Assembly (NCBI GenBank): GCA_902806565.1 | Contig: CADCXA010000018.1 | Coordinates: forward strand, 124,001 to 188,000 | Origin: Hypoxylon rubiginosum | Taxonomy: Eukaryota > Ascomycota > Sordariomycetes > Xylariales > Hypoxylaceae | Direction: 5' to 3' | DNA: 64,000 bases | Shown here: piece by piece, positions 1 through 10,753 of the stretch | Layout of the letters: each line of letters opens with the position of its first letter | How positions within the stretch are numbered: position 1 is the first letter of the stretch | Position numbers and translations under genes: made by a program | The notes under the pieces: generated by a model | Told to the model about the DNA's origin: nothing | The model's input: only the letters and a program-made list of their open reading frames with translations | Database searches by the model: none

Positions 1-185
1 AACTGTCTTTAGACTTTCAACAACTTTTTCTACAACAATCCTTACAACAATTCCTACCACAATTCCTACAACAATTTACTGAAGAATTCATACAACTTCT
101 TCAAAGATACTAACCTTTCTACTAAACAACATCTACATCAACAAAGAGATCTTGGATATTTGAAATTTTGAGATCTCCCTACGCC
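1..185 (+). promoter_or_regulatory. Leader and proximal promoter of the IWR1-like gene
   Basis: This stretch precedes the ATG at 186. It is rich in CAA and CTAC and contains three near-copies of an ACAACAATTCCTAC-like unit between about 30 and 80. This is typical of an unstructured fungal 5' leader. I see no clear TATA box. Confidence 0.4.
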
Positions 186-1679
186 ATGTCTGTGCCGCCG
201 CAGTTGATTCGCGTAAAGCGAAAGGCTACAGACGAGGCCCCAGTATCTTTCCTCCGTACGCTATCACACTAATACATACTTCAAGGATGTCGATAACTGA
301 TGTTCATCCAGGTGTTCAGGAGAACAAGCGACACCGCAGCGAAGCCTTTGTCTACCGTCGACAAGAAGAGCGATCCAAGCTTGCCGAGAACATTCCTGCA
401 GAACAGCCCAAACCCGTCATTCACACTTCTCAACCCCGCACGGAAACGACTACATTCCAGAGCTCTGAGACACCTAAACTTAGCACCGACGGACTCGCTA
501 GCGACGATGGCGCAAACCAGGACCCGGTCGGTGTCTCCTCTACCGAGACTACCAGGCCTGACCCTACTACCTCTGAGCCGCGACAATTTCGCATGTCGAG
601 AAAGGACATGATGCTTGGGGCATCTCAACTTGCTCGTGCCCATGGAGGTATCACGAAGAAGCGCTCCTCGCCCACGCTGTTCGTGGAGCGCAGGATCAAG
701 CGCATATCTGCTAGACCTCTCGAGAAGCTCCAGGCTCTTACCAATTCGCCAGCTCCTACGGATATGGAAGTGGACAAACCCGCGCCGCGCAAATTCAAGA
801 AGCCGGGTGTATCAAAACTCGCAAATAACAAAAAGGAGGATGCTCAGACCTATAAAGCTGACATCCCCAAGTCGATGACGAATCGTTGGGACGCTGATAT
901 GGACAAGCTGGCAGCCGAGATGAACGCATACGCCATGGAACAGATTGGATTGAATATCCAGAAGGTTAATGACGAGAAGGTATCGGAGACGCCCACCAAG
1001 ACCCAACACAAATTCAAGCCGAAACCGACCGCGCGGTATGCAGAGCGCCACCCAGAGACGACACAGGGCTCGGAGGACACAGACATGATGGACACGGATG
1101 TCAGTGACAGCGATGATGGTGACTACATCATCGAAACCTACGAACGTGTTCCGGCCAGCAAGATCGGAGAGCATGTGCCACCGCACACGGTCGGTCTCAT
1201 CGTATTTAACGAAGAGCCCGAACTACAGTTCTTCTATGGCGACGATGGCGACAGTGACGTCGAATGGGCCGATGACGAGGAAGATGAGAATGGTGTGTAT
1301 ACCTACTAACCTTTATCATGCGATTTTATGATGCAGAAAAGCTAACTGACTCGCAGCCGAAGACTACTATGCTGCTGACTATCCAGAAGACGAAGTCGAT
1401 TCAGACGACGAGTATGGCATCAATCCATATTCATATCGAAACGGTAACGCATCGGATCTTGAGGAATATGACCTCAACGATGAGTACAACGATGATGCAG
1501 CTTTCAGCGATCACGAAAACGGAAGTGGGCTCAAGAGCGATGTATTTAAGACGTACATCGGTCGCGTCGGCCGTCGCGATTTCGGTGGTTTGGCGAAAAC
1601 CCCTTTCGGAGGTGGTGGTCGCTATGGGGATTCGAGTATGAATTCGAAGATGGATTCGAATATGGGCTCGACGCCCTAG
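186..1679 (+). CDS. IWR1: IWR1-like RNA polymerase II nuclear import factor
   Basis: Model: exons 186-255, 312-1292 and 1357-1679, giving 457 residues. The N-terminus reads IRVKRKATDEAPVSFLR, then across intron 1 NKRHRSEAFVYRR, which is the conserved start of the Iwr1/SLC7A6OS family. The C-terminal exon contains EDYYAADYPEDE and further acidic DDEY runs typical of the Iwr1 domain. Known role of the family: Iwr1 binds assembled RNA polymerase II in the cytoplasm and guides it into the nucleus by an N-terminal NLS. The ATG at 186 is chosen because it supplies the family's N-terminal motif; the internal ATG at 287 lies inside intron 1. Intron 1 (56 nt) has a CTAATAC branch site and intron 2 (64 nt) a CTAAC. 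The middle is basic and disordered. Confidence 0.88.
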
Positions 1680-3505
1680 ATGCCGCGCGGCAATTCCTGT
1701 GGAACCCGAGTTTATAGAAGTCGAGTTCCAGAGGTTTTGTGGAACGCCTTGGTCTGCAGCACGACCCGGCATGCTGGCACCAAGTTATCGGCGTTTAACC
1801 CTTGGCCGAGAGTTGTTACGAACGTATGAGGTCTGTCGGGAAAATAGGACCCAAATGGGTGGCCTTTGCCTTGCCGAGCCCTTGGGACGGGCTGGGTTTA
1901 AGCAAACACAGTCTCCTCTTAATCCGTCACCCGATCTTCATGTGAATTCCGAGTGGTCCGAAAATACTGCACCGCAAAAACGACCCAACGTGGACCGATG
2001 AGCGGCGCGAGCGAAGGCAAGAGGATGGGATGGTGCCAGGGGTCTTCGATTGGTGCGGTAGTACTGCGGTAGCACCGTCAGGCAAACCCGGACCTGATTT
2101 CTTCGTGTAGATAGCGCGGTAGGACGGGCTGGGTTTCAATCCAGTCCGTCTCGGGACATATGTAGTTGCACATACATTGCTTTGACTTCCAACACATGAT
2201 CTTTTTTTTTCTTTTCTGTGGCGTTTCTACACCGACGGGAACCGTACGGACGGAAGATTATGGATTTCTTCAACGCCCTCGCGCAGGTTTTCGGGCCAAG
2301 AGGAGAAAAGATAGCACCCATGACCTTGAGCCTGGAGGAATGAAGATACCTGGTGTGTGTGTGTAAATAGATTATCTATCTACCTATGTAGGTAAGTTAC
2401 CCAAGGTCTTTATAAAAAGGTATGTGAATATATTTTGAAACGAGTGATAAAGCAGACCGCCGATACAATATGCCCGAAACCCATTTTTTGAACTTATTTC
2501 GCCGCAGATAGAAAGCCAGCCTCCCTTTATCGCCATGCTCCGCATTTTCGCTCTTACTATATGAATTGAAAAAAACCACTCAGCCAACCAAGCCGTAAGA
2601 TCATTCCAACGTTGCAAGGAGAGAGAGAGAGAGAGAAACGTGGAGTAAGATGCCTCGAATAGAGAGGGGCAAGACGAAGATATAAAAAGGAAAAAGAAAA
2701 AAGAAAGAATAGGTAAGGGGGGCGCGTAGTCTCTAGTAGTACACATCAGTTCCATATAACCCATGTTCCATGCCTTCGTCTCCTTCCTGTGTTGACCCCG
2801 TGTTCCCTTTCGTCTCATTAATCCGTAATTCCCACGTTCAGAAAAAAAATCACGTCAATCAATTCCCATACCAATTCCGTTCCCACAAAGATCCCGACCT
2901 GTCCGGCCGGCGTCCGCTCTCCTGTTTCTTCTTTCTTTCTTCCCCACACTCTTATTACTTCACCCCCTTTTTTCGAACGAGCCCCCCCCCGACATATAGG
3001 TTAGGTATCCACCAACCATCACACCACCACCTTTCTCTCTCTCCCTCCGCTGCCGCCGGCCACCACCATTTTGGAGTCGTGTTGTACACGGGAATAACAC
3101 TTAAGAAAATATGTTTGCTGTAAGCAAGGCAGACCCCCGCAGATATCGAGGAGTCGGTTGGTCGGCAGGTAGGTGAATAAGTACATATGAAATAGGTAGA
3201 TGAAGATATGATGCGCGTAATCTGAGCCTGCCTTCGATGGTGGTATGTGTAAGGTATCAAAGGTACCAATGAAGTCGACGGCAAGAAATAGTTCGTGCAT
3301 TTGATGCTGATGAGATGGGGGATATTGTCGTGTCGTATCTTTTATGCGCCTGTACCTAGGCTATGCGCCCCTCCCTCACGTTGGTCTCGTTCCAGGGTCG
3401 TCGACGTTATCCAGATTCGTTTGGGGGACCTGTGTTGTGCCGTCTTTGCGTGTATTAAGTGTTTCTTTGCGTAAGCGCATTATGTGCAAGGTAGGTAGAA
3501 TACGT
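1680..3505. other. Intergenic between convergent genes, with simple repeats
   Basis: About 1.8 kb lies between the convergent IWR1-like and SANT-like genes and should hold both 3' ends. It contains a (GT)n run near 2352-2363, a (GA)n run at about 2618-2636 and a pyrimidine-rich stretch at 2880-3060. Short open frames on both strands lack recognisable motifs or splice partners. I see no gene. Confidence 0.5.
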
Positions 3506-4972
3506 TCATAACATCGCCCGTTCCAGCTTGCACGGCAGCGGCACGGCTCGCTTCTGGGTATCTCGCACCCGGTCGCTCTTTACGCAGCAAGCGCAGGTCC
3601 CCGGCTCGGTCTTCTCGACCCAGTTCTTGAGGCGGATGGCTTCGCGCCGTGCCTGCTCCTTCTGTAGGCTGCGCTCGTTGGCTAGTCGGAAACCGTCAGC
3701 TTGGGGTTTTCGGGCTGCCCAGTGTAAAGGGGAGGAGATATAGATGCGGAATATCTGTAGAAACTTACCTAGCTCGGCAGCTATGTGCTTGATCTCGGCC
3801 GGTACCCAGTCGTACATCATGGCTCGCTCGGGATACAGGTACGTGAGGCTGAAGTACGGCTTGTTCTCGCCTTGGCCCCTGACTTTCGCGTTCACGCCCT
3901 CCACGTGCCCGTTCGGCTGGAACACGAGCCTCCTGCCGTTACCCACTAGGAGGGGGACGTTCGAGTTGTTCCGGTAGTGGATGCTCTGGATGCCCTGGGT
4001 CTCGCGGTTCATCTGCGCCTCGGCCATGGGGAACTTCTTCCGGAAGAGCATCATGTTCTCCTCCCACGGCAGCTTTCTCTCGTACTTGTTGAAGCGGATG
4101 TAGTCCATCTCCTCGAGCGAGTACTTGATGTTGCAGTGGACCTTGTTCTTGGACTTGGCGCGCGTCTTCTTGACGACCTCTCTCGGCGGCGAAGGCTGCT
4201 GGCGCGGTCGGAAGCAGCCGCGGAACTGGTGGGTATAGGGCTGCTTCTCGCGGTAGAATACAGGCGGCTGGTGGAAATCCATATTGATGTTGAGAGATAG
4301 GCCTTCTGCCTGCGGGAGGGCGCCTTTCGTCGCACCTGATTCCTGCCTCCTGAGATTGAGCCATTGGATGATGGGATCATCGGATGGCGGTGAAGCCGGT
4401 TTAGTCAATACGACGTGATTGCTATTGGGCACAGGACTGGCACAAGGCGTTTGCAAGTGCGTTTTGGCACTAGGCCGTACAGCAGCGTTTTGTTCGTCAT
4501 TGTCAGTTGCCGGTAGGAGACAATAAACACTGGGTAGCTTGACGGGAGGCAATTTGATTCTCTTGCAATACTCGTCCGGACTATCACACCTTCTCTTTGG
4601 GAACTCTCCGCTGAGAGGTATCAGGTCAAGCCGAGGAGTGTCATCAAGCTCATGCTTTGACTTCGGTGTCCGTGGAGACGACGGCTCGCTTGATACTAGT
4701 TCCCAAGAGTCCACGGTCGAGCCTTGCGACGAGAACGAAGACCCAGACCTGAGGCTTACTGGGGAATAGGGAAGTTGTTCATAGAAGCCTGGACTATCGA
4801 ACTTGTTGCCCACTCCCTTTTGGAAAAGAGGGGTTGTGAGCCGGCTAATATCGAGTTGAGAAGACTGCGGCCGTAGTGTTCGGTTGGGAAATAAAAGATT
4901 TGAGGTTGCATTCCTTTGAGTAGATTTTGGTTCCATACTTGCTGAGTCGTCGTTATCGTATTGAGTCAACAT
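3506..4972 (-). CDS. Fungal SANT/Myb-like DNA-binding protein, unknown role
   Basis: Model: exons 4972-3769 and 3714-3506, giving 470 residues. A 54-nt intron (3715-3768, GTAAGT...GGGCAG) is a multiple of three and would read through if retained. The N-terminal half is Ser/Pro-rich and disordered. Around residues 280-340 there is YSLEEMDYIRFNKYERKLPW followed by RKKFP and ETQGIQSIHYRNN. This is the helix-turn-helix-like module common in ascomycete proteins (Y-x-E-E-x-D-[FY]-I ... LPW ... GIQ-x-x-YYR). It is followed by YLYPERAMMYDWV, also typical of that family. A nuclear DNA-binding role is inferred; no target or pathway can be given. The C-terminus is basic with a CACC pair. Confidence 0.72.
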   Translation of the reverse strand: MLTQYDNDDSASMEPKSTQRNATSNLLFPNRTLRPQSSQLDISRLTTPLFQKGVGNKFDSPGFYEQLPYSPVSLRSGSSFSSQGSTVDSWELVSSEPSSPRTPKSKHELDDTPRLDLIPLSGEFPKRRCDSPDEYCKRIKLPPVKLPSVYCLLPATDNDEQNAAVRPSAKTHLQTPCASPVPNSNHVVLTKPASPPSDDPIIQWLNLRRQESGATKGALPQAEGLSLNINMDFHQPPVFYREKQPYTHQFRGCFRPRQQPSPPREVVKKTRAKSKNKVHCNIKYSLEEMDYIRFNKYERKLPWEENMMLFRKKFPMAEAQMNRETQGIQSIHYRNNSNVPLLVGNGRRLVFQPNGHVEGVNAKVRGQGENKPYFSLTYLYPERAMMYDWVPAEIKHIAAELGKFLQIFRIYISSPLHWAARKPQADGFRLANERSLQKEQARREAIRLKNWVEKTEPGTCACCVKSDRVRDTQKRAVPLPCKLERAML

Positions 4973-7900
4973 GCCATTAAGGATGAAAAAAATTGATGAC
5001 GGCCTGAAGGGAAGACAAGGAGCAAGTGAAATTCCGGTAGTCGATGAAGAAGGGTAATTGTGGAGTGAACTACGAAGGGAGAAAGACTATTTATGTCTCC
5101 TGAATCGATTCGAGGAGCGAACAAGTGGAGGGCGGGATCAGCCCAATACCCTGATGTGTTCCAATATAGACCAACAGCGTCCCGACACTTAGGGTCCAAG
5201 TCTACAGAAGAGGTGGTATCGTTCTCTTGCAGACAAGCAGCCCTGCAGCGGCAAACACCCCCGGGGTGACACTATTACGGCGACTATTGCTGACTGTCTC
5301 TTAGCTTTCCGATATATACAATGCAGCTCGAATGGATGTATACACTGTAGTCTGCAGAAATATAATGAGAAGATCTAACCCAATCTTGCGAAATTGGTGG
5401 CGATATGAGAGACATGAATTACTGCGGAGAATAGGCCCATTCTGTACGGGTAGTCTAAGGATCCAGAGACTCGACTGGAGTCGGGCTGCCGAGGTGGAAA
5501 AGGGAAAGAGGCCTTGATAGGCGGATGGTATGGGGAATGGCAATGCCTAGTCCCTTAGTGGCGGTATACCCAAGCGGAGGAAGGAGGAAGCGTGTCCAAC
5601 CCCAGCGTGTGATGCTCGAAATGGGATGGGCCATGGCGCAAGGGGGTTTCTCGAGGGCTAATGCTACCCTCGAGGTATATCTCGGCATCCTAACACACTG
5701 TTTCAACACTCTATGCAACCAAAATCGATGGTTGCTGATCGTGCAGGAGACCAGCAGAGACCGTCCTCGGGGCTAGCTGGAGGGAGAAGCGGAACTGCAG
5801 GTGCCAAAATGCATCTTCGACATTAGTCGTATAGAGATCGTCTGGGACGGCAGTCCAGTAACTATGCTTCCTTCCACCTACCGACGAAAGCAAGACCAGT
5901 CCGATGCTACGCTTCTCTCCGCTCGACAGGGTAGCCAAGTCTCTTTACCGATATTCTGCACTGTGGGCAGGCATAGGGTTCGTACTCAGCAATTCGTTTA
6001 CAACCCTGGAGGGCACCCAGACAGTCGGGTCGAGCTGGCCAATGGAAGGCCAAGTACAGCTCAGGGGGCGGTACAGCCGAAGAGGGGGTGAAAGTAGGCG
6101 GGCCGTTTATGCACCAGAGGAGAGAGGAAATATGAAAAGGGAAGGCAAGGCCGAATTATGCCAGACGTATGTGCTGGCCGTCGTCGAGGAAAGCTGCGTT
6201 AGTCGGTAACGATCGGCCACCCTGCCGTCACGCCAGCACGCCAGCCGCCCGAGAGAACGTCGGCTCAGTTCCCATTCATAGAAAAGGCTTCGGCCTACAA
6301 CACAAAACCACAACATCCATCCGGAATATCAATACCGAATTAAACCCAACAAGCCGCGCGCGGTAAGATATCTTTTCCCCTTGGCCATCGCAAGCGCGAG
6401 GATGAAGTTGGGTTGACCTGATTGGTCCAATAACGTCGTGGGGGTATGGCGCGGTCCAGGCTTTCGACACTCGGGCCGTCAACACACGAGCGGTTTGTCG
6501 GCTAGAGATAATTCTTGAGGAAGATCCTTGCCCAACCTGGTTCTCCTTTTCATTCCTTGCAGGTGAAGATTTCTTGGTAAGCCCATAGCCTTGCGCATAT
6601 GACCCCAACAGTTTACATCACGCATGTGAAGCCATTTTAGAATACCCATGCAAGAACTCCGTCGAGTCCTGGATGCGAATCGAGTCACTCCCGAATTCGA
6701 GGAGATAGGGAATGCCATCGCCCGAATGGCATGTAGACAGCAAACATCCCTTATCATAATGTTATCATAATGCACCTCTATAACGAGACATTAAGGGTAC
6801 CATTTCTACGATGGGTTGGTGGTTGGTAGATCCATCACCAAGCACTTAGCAAGCTGCTGCTGCTGCTGCTGCTGTCTTGGTCTCCCCAAGCCGAATAGGA
6901 TGTCTAGGACCCAAGTCTATGCAGGTTTGGCCTTACCGCTCCCAGGCAATCCCTGTTATTCCCGCCTCTTGATTCGTTGCTCACTGAGTCAGTCGTAAAA
7001 ACACAAGAATGGGAAGGAAGCCGAGCTGCATACTAAGCCTAGCTGGCCTTTTAGAAGCAATTGTAATTCCTGGAGTCTAAATTTCAAATGGAAGTGATTT
7101 TCGAAATGAACTAGATAGCGAATCCTTAGGCTCCGTGTTCGAATTGACTTGTTATATTTTTCCTCCGTATTCCTTTTTACGTCCCGTCTTGGTGAGATCG
7201 TACCTAGCCAATAGCCCGTCGGGGATGCGGCGCGAGTCGGTAGGGGCTAGAAGGCGTATGAATAGGCTGGAAATAGTAATACCATCGAGGTTTCAGGAGG
7301 TGACATTAATCGAGCGATCTCGTCAGATTGAGCCGAATCCGCGCATACGAATGACGACTAAGACACATTGGCGCCCAGCGCCCAGTGCTCCGGTAGCGAG
7401 GTTCCCCAGAATGATCTCCAGGGTTCTGTAGCCACGATGACCAAAGCGTTTATCAGATCCTAGCGGTGGAGTTAATGTCATATTACACAAGTACGATAGC
7501 CTCATTATCTGACGAGGATCTGAGCATCCTGATGGAAGCTAGTAGCGGCGAAACTAGAGATCTCATGGCTGACTACCTAACACGCTAATAAACGGCACAG
7601 ATACGTACCATTTGCACTAGCAATGAAACTGGCTTTCTGAGTACGTTTACATCTTTTATGACAGGTCATTGTTTTCTGTCTTGACAAGTCAACCCCCCAA
7701 GACTTGTCTCAACTTCTAGCTGCAGTAGAAATCATGTTCTCGGGTCCCAACTGGCTGGTTTATCTTTAATGATCAATCGATGAAGTAGAGAATCGTGTTT
7801 CAATAATCTTGAGGCTCCATCAGTCCTGAAACACGGAAGTCAGATGGCTTATATGGCCGTTGATGAGCTGACAGTACTAGTCTTAGAACGCCTACCATTT

Positions 7901-8188
7901 CACGGTGCTCTGCCCGTTTTCGTACAACAGTTACACTGAAACAAAGGAGAGGCTTTTATGATGGCGTGGAAGGCGAGTGTGATGAGGCCCCAAATTAGGA
8001 GACGGCCCGTACGTAGAGATGGGGATTTTTTTGAGCGAGTCCATAAGAGTGAGGACGAGATTCGAAGGAGGCGGTGAGTTAAGAAAATAGTAGTGTAGAG
8101 AAATGGTTGGACAAGAATTTCATCCGTGCGTAAATCTCTAGTAGATTATGCTACCAGAGTCGGTAAGTAACTTGCATGAGCCATAGAA
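4973..8188. other. Long intergenic region; nothing recognised except a CTG repeat
   Basis: About 3.2 kb holds only short open frames (<110 codons) on both strands. None shows a family motif, and I could not extend any by splicing. A (GCT)n run of about seven units lies at 6850-6873. The first few hundred bases are the upstream region of the SANT-like gene and the last part is downstream of the phosphatase-like gene. Confidence 0.5.
6850..6873. repeat. GCT/CTG trinucleotide microsatellite
   Basis: About seven tandem GCT units lie in intergenic DNA. No reading frame that looks real uses it. Confidence 0.8.
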
Positions 8189-9467
8189 TCATAACTTGGA
8201 GATTCCGGCTTTCGGGCTAATGTGGCTGTCGCCCGATTCTGTCTCCAGCCTGTCACCGGCCGCATCAGAGCCAGAACCTGCATTTGGCCACGAGCCATTG
8301 CCGTCGGTCTCGATAAATGATTCGTCGCCAGAAAATTGCCTACTAAGACTTAGTCGAACACGAAACAGGACCCCTTGAGAAAGTGGATTTCTGTAAAAGG
8401 AGGTACTCACCATCCCCTTTCCTCGCCGCCGCGAAGAAAACTGCAGTCGGAGTCTAGCTCGCAGGTCCAGCCTCCATAAAGGCCGGGTTTGCCCCTTTTT
8501 GGCGAGCATGGATGAGGCCGCCGTGAGTCGTGTGGATAAGGATAGACAGTGTCTACGAAGTCGATGCCTAGAAGAGATTTAGATCTCGTAGCTCCGATCT
8601 GACTTTCACTCCATGTCGCCAAGGGGCCGGCATTAGTTCCCGCCTTTTCGCCATCTCTTGTAGATGACTCAGCCACACGAGGATTCCGTCGTCTGTATTT
8701 ACTTAGTCCGCAGGTAAATGCACCAAAATCATGCTCCATTTGCCCCGTGAGAACGCGTCCCATAGCAATGACTACTGCGGCGTGAGTACAAATCACCACT
8801 GCTTTGTGGCCTTCCTCATCGCTACGCCTTATAATGGCATCGATTGCTTGTGCAACCCGGTCGTGCAGTTGTGGTAGAGACTCTCCACGGCGTGAAGGCG
8901 CCAGGGTTGACGCGTAAGTCGCATCAACTTCAGGGAAGTGGCTCTGCAACTCATTCAGGGGTGCAGATGACGGATGTTCGAACTGTGCCAGCCCATACCA
9001 TTCGCTAAGTGCAGTGTCTACGCGGATTTTGGAAGTAGTTTCCCCCGAGACATTTCCGGACAGTCGGGTCCGTACGAACGGCTGGATAGTCTGCATACAT
9101 CTATAGTACGGGCTAGAATAGACTTGCTCTACCGGCGGGTCGATATTGAGCAGGTGCGTCGCCAAGTCATTGGCTTGCTGAACACCATGGGATGTTAGAG
9201 AGGGGTCCGTTGGTAGGCCAGTTGGAGAACGAATGGAAGACGTATAGATGCCGGTAGACGGGTCAACGTTCCATGATGAGCGAAACTGAGTAAGAGTAAG
9301 CTTGCTTTCGATCGATCAGTCGGAGACGGCTTGGGCAGACTAGTAGGAGGCAGAATGAAAGGGTCTCAGAGCTGGAAGATGGCTCGATGGGTTATGGTCA
9401 GGGCTGGTAGAATGGATTAATCATCCCTTACCCCATGCCGGGTCACGTAAATGACCTCGAGAGACAT
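8189..9467 (-). CDS. Histidine-phosphatase domain protein, TFIIIC Tfc7 (tau55)-like
   Basis: Model: exons 9467-9432, 9285-8411 and 8339-8189, giving 353 residues. The 12-codon first exon supplies the histidine-phosphatase signature (MSLEVIYVTRHG, RHG at residues 10-12) and joins in phase to FRSSWNVDPSTG. Further core residues are the second Arg in YSSPYYRCMQT, an acidic LSEWYG and the second His in VICTHAAVV. The C-terminus GGWTCELDSDCSFL...GDESF resembles the fungal Tfc7/YNL108C family more than metabolic phosphoglycerate mutases. In yeast Tfc7 joins this fold to the tauA module of RNA polymerase III factor TFIIIC. Intron 2 is taken as 8340-8410 (GTGAGT...GTAG, with GACTAAG as branch site). 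A nearer AG at 8391 would make a 20-nt intron and is rejected. Confidence 0.78.
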
Positions 9468-10753
9468 TGGTCTCTCAAAATATCTCGATTTGCGAAGGCG
9501 AATTCGACCAGCGACCCAGAGCCTCTTGTTGGATGATGCAATTGCTATATGATACCGAATTTAACAGGTATCGATTCGGACCCATCGGCTGCTACTAGGG
9601 TAGTCATATCCAGGCGGCTAGAAGGTACCTAGAAGTTGTCACTGTATAGGTAAGAATGTCTTCAGATGTCTTCAGATGTCTCCAGATACGTGTGAAGGTG
9701 AATCCTCTGGGGCCTGGGCTAGTCTCTTGTATGTAATCGGTTCCATTTACTTCGTAGTTACGATCGAGTTCGAGAAAGAAAGTTCCTTGCCGAGGTAATT
9801 CCCCTTTCGGCGTAGACTTCAACTTAAGTGGAGTGAGGTTAAACCGTAGTGCATATCACATGAGAGCCCAGCCGAGCCCAGTCTAGCCCCAGTCACGTGA
9901 GCGCAACAAAGTCTCAATTCATATGAGCCAAAAGCCGACCTGTTCCAGAAGAAACATCTAGACCACTTCTAGGGACTTTCCAATACCCAATAACTGAACA
10001 ACTTTGGCTTGTTCAAGTCAGGCAAGCGAACCAAATTCAAGAAGCTGAATTGATTTAATACATACTTTGACTTTCCTATCATTGTGTGTGATGTGTGACA
10101 CTTTCGATTCTGCTACGGGCACTAGAGCTCTATTGGGCAAGCAACTATTCGCTGCTAATGACACAGTGCTCAGCAAGGGGGCTTCCACCTAGAATACCTA
10201 CCTACCTACCTGCCTACCTCATAAGAATAAGTCATGTATAAAGCTTTTGGAGGGAGAAGTGGCGTAAAGACCGCACTGTGAGTTCGTGGCTTGTAAAAGC
10301 AAAAGAGCTGAACAATCGATGCTCACCATATATCTCAAACCTCAAATCTAATGCAAGGAGTCGTATGAAGCCATACTTCTGCCTTTCTGCCTCTACGCAT
10401 CTGCGCATATGTCGGTGTAGCCAGTCTACTCCCGAAAATCTTCATCTATCAATGACCTACCAATTTTGGTTAGAGTATACTATTCTAAGCCGCAGCACGA
10501 TGCGGACATGCCTAAGAGACGAGTGTATATACTGGTTAAGTGGTCACAATCGCAAAAAGGCCGAGTATTTTTCACTCATAGTCTCATTTCATATATATAT
10601 ATACATTTAGCTGATGCGCGCGCTAGTCTATGCATATCCAGTCGACATCTTGAGATGTCTCACGCCCGACAACTTAGCGGTCGTGGCCGTCCTCCCAAAT
10701 CCGATATCCTCCGCAGTCGTAGCAAGTGAGCTTGGCTTCGTATGCCAGCGCTA
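9468..10753. other. Intergenic; no gene seen
   Basis: About 1.3 kb contains the upstream region of the Tfc7-like gene and the downstream region of the repeat precursor gene. There is a CTAC-C microsatellite at about 10197-10219 and an (AT)n run near 10592. The open frames at 10278-10729 show no motif. Confidence 0.45.

Noticed and set aside
2770..3300. Pyrimidine-rich stretch as promoter of a hidden plus-strand gene
   Set aside because: No exon with family motifs follows; it lies between two convergent genes and is more likely 3' flank.
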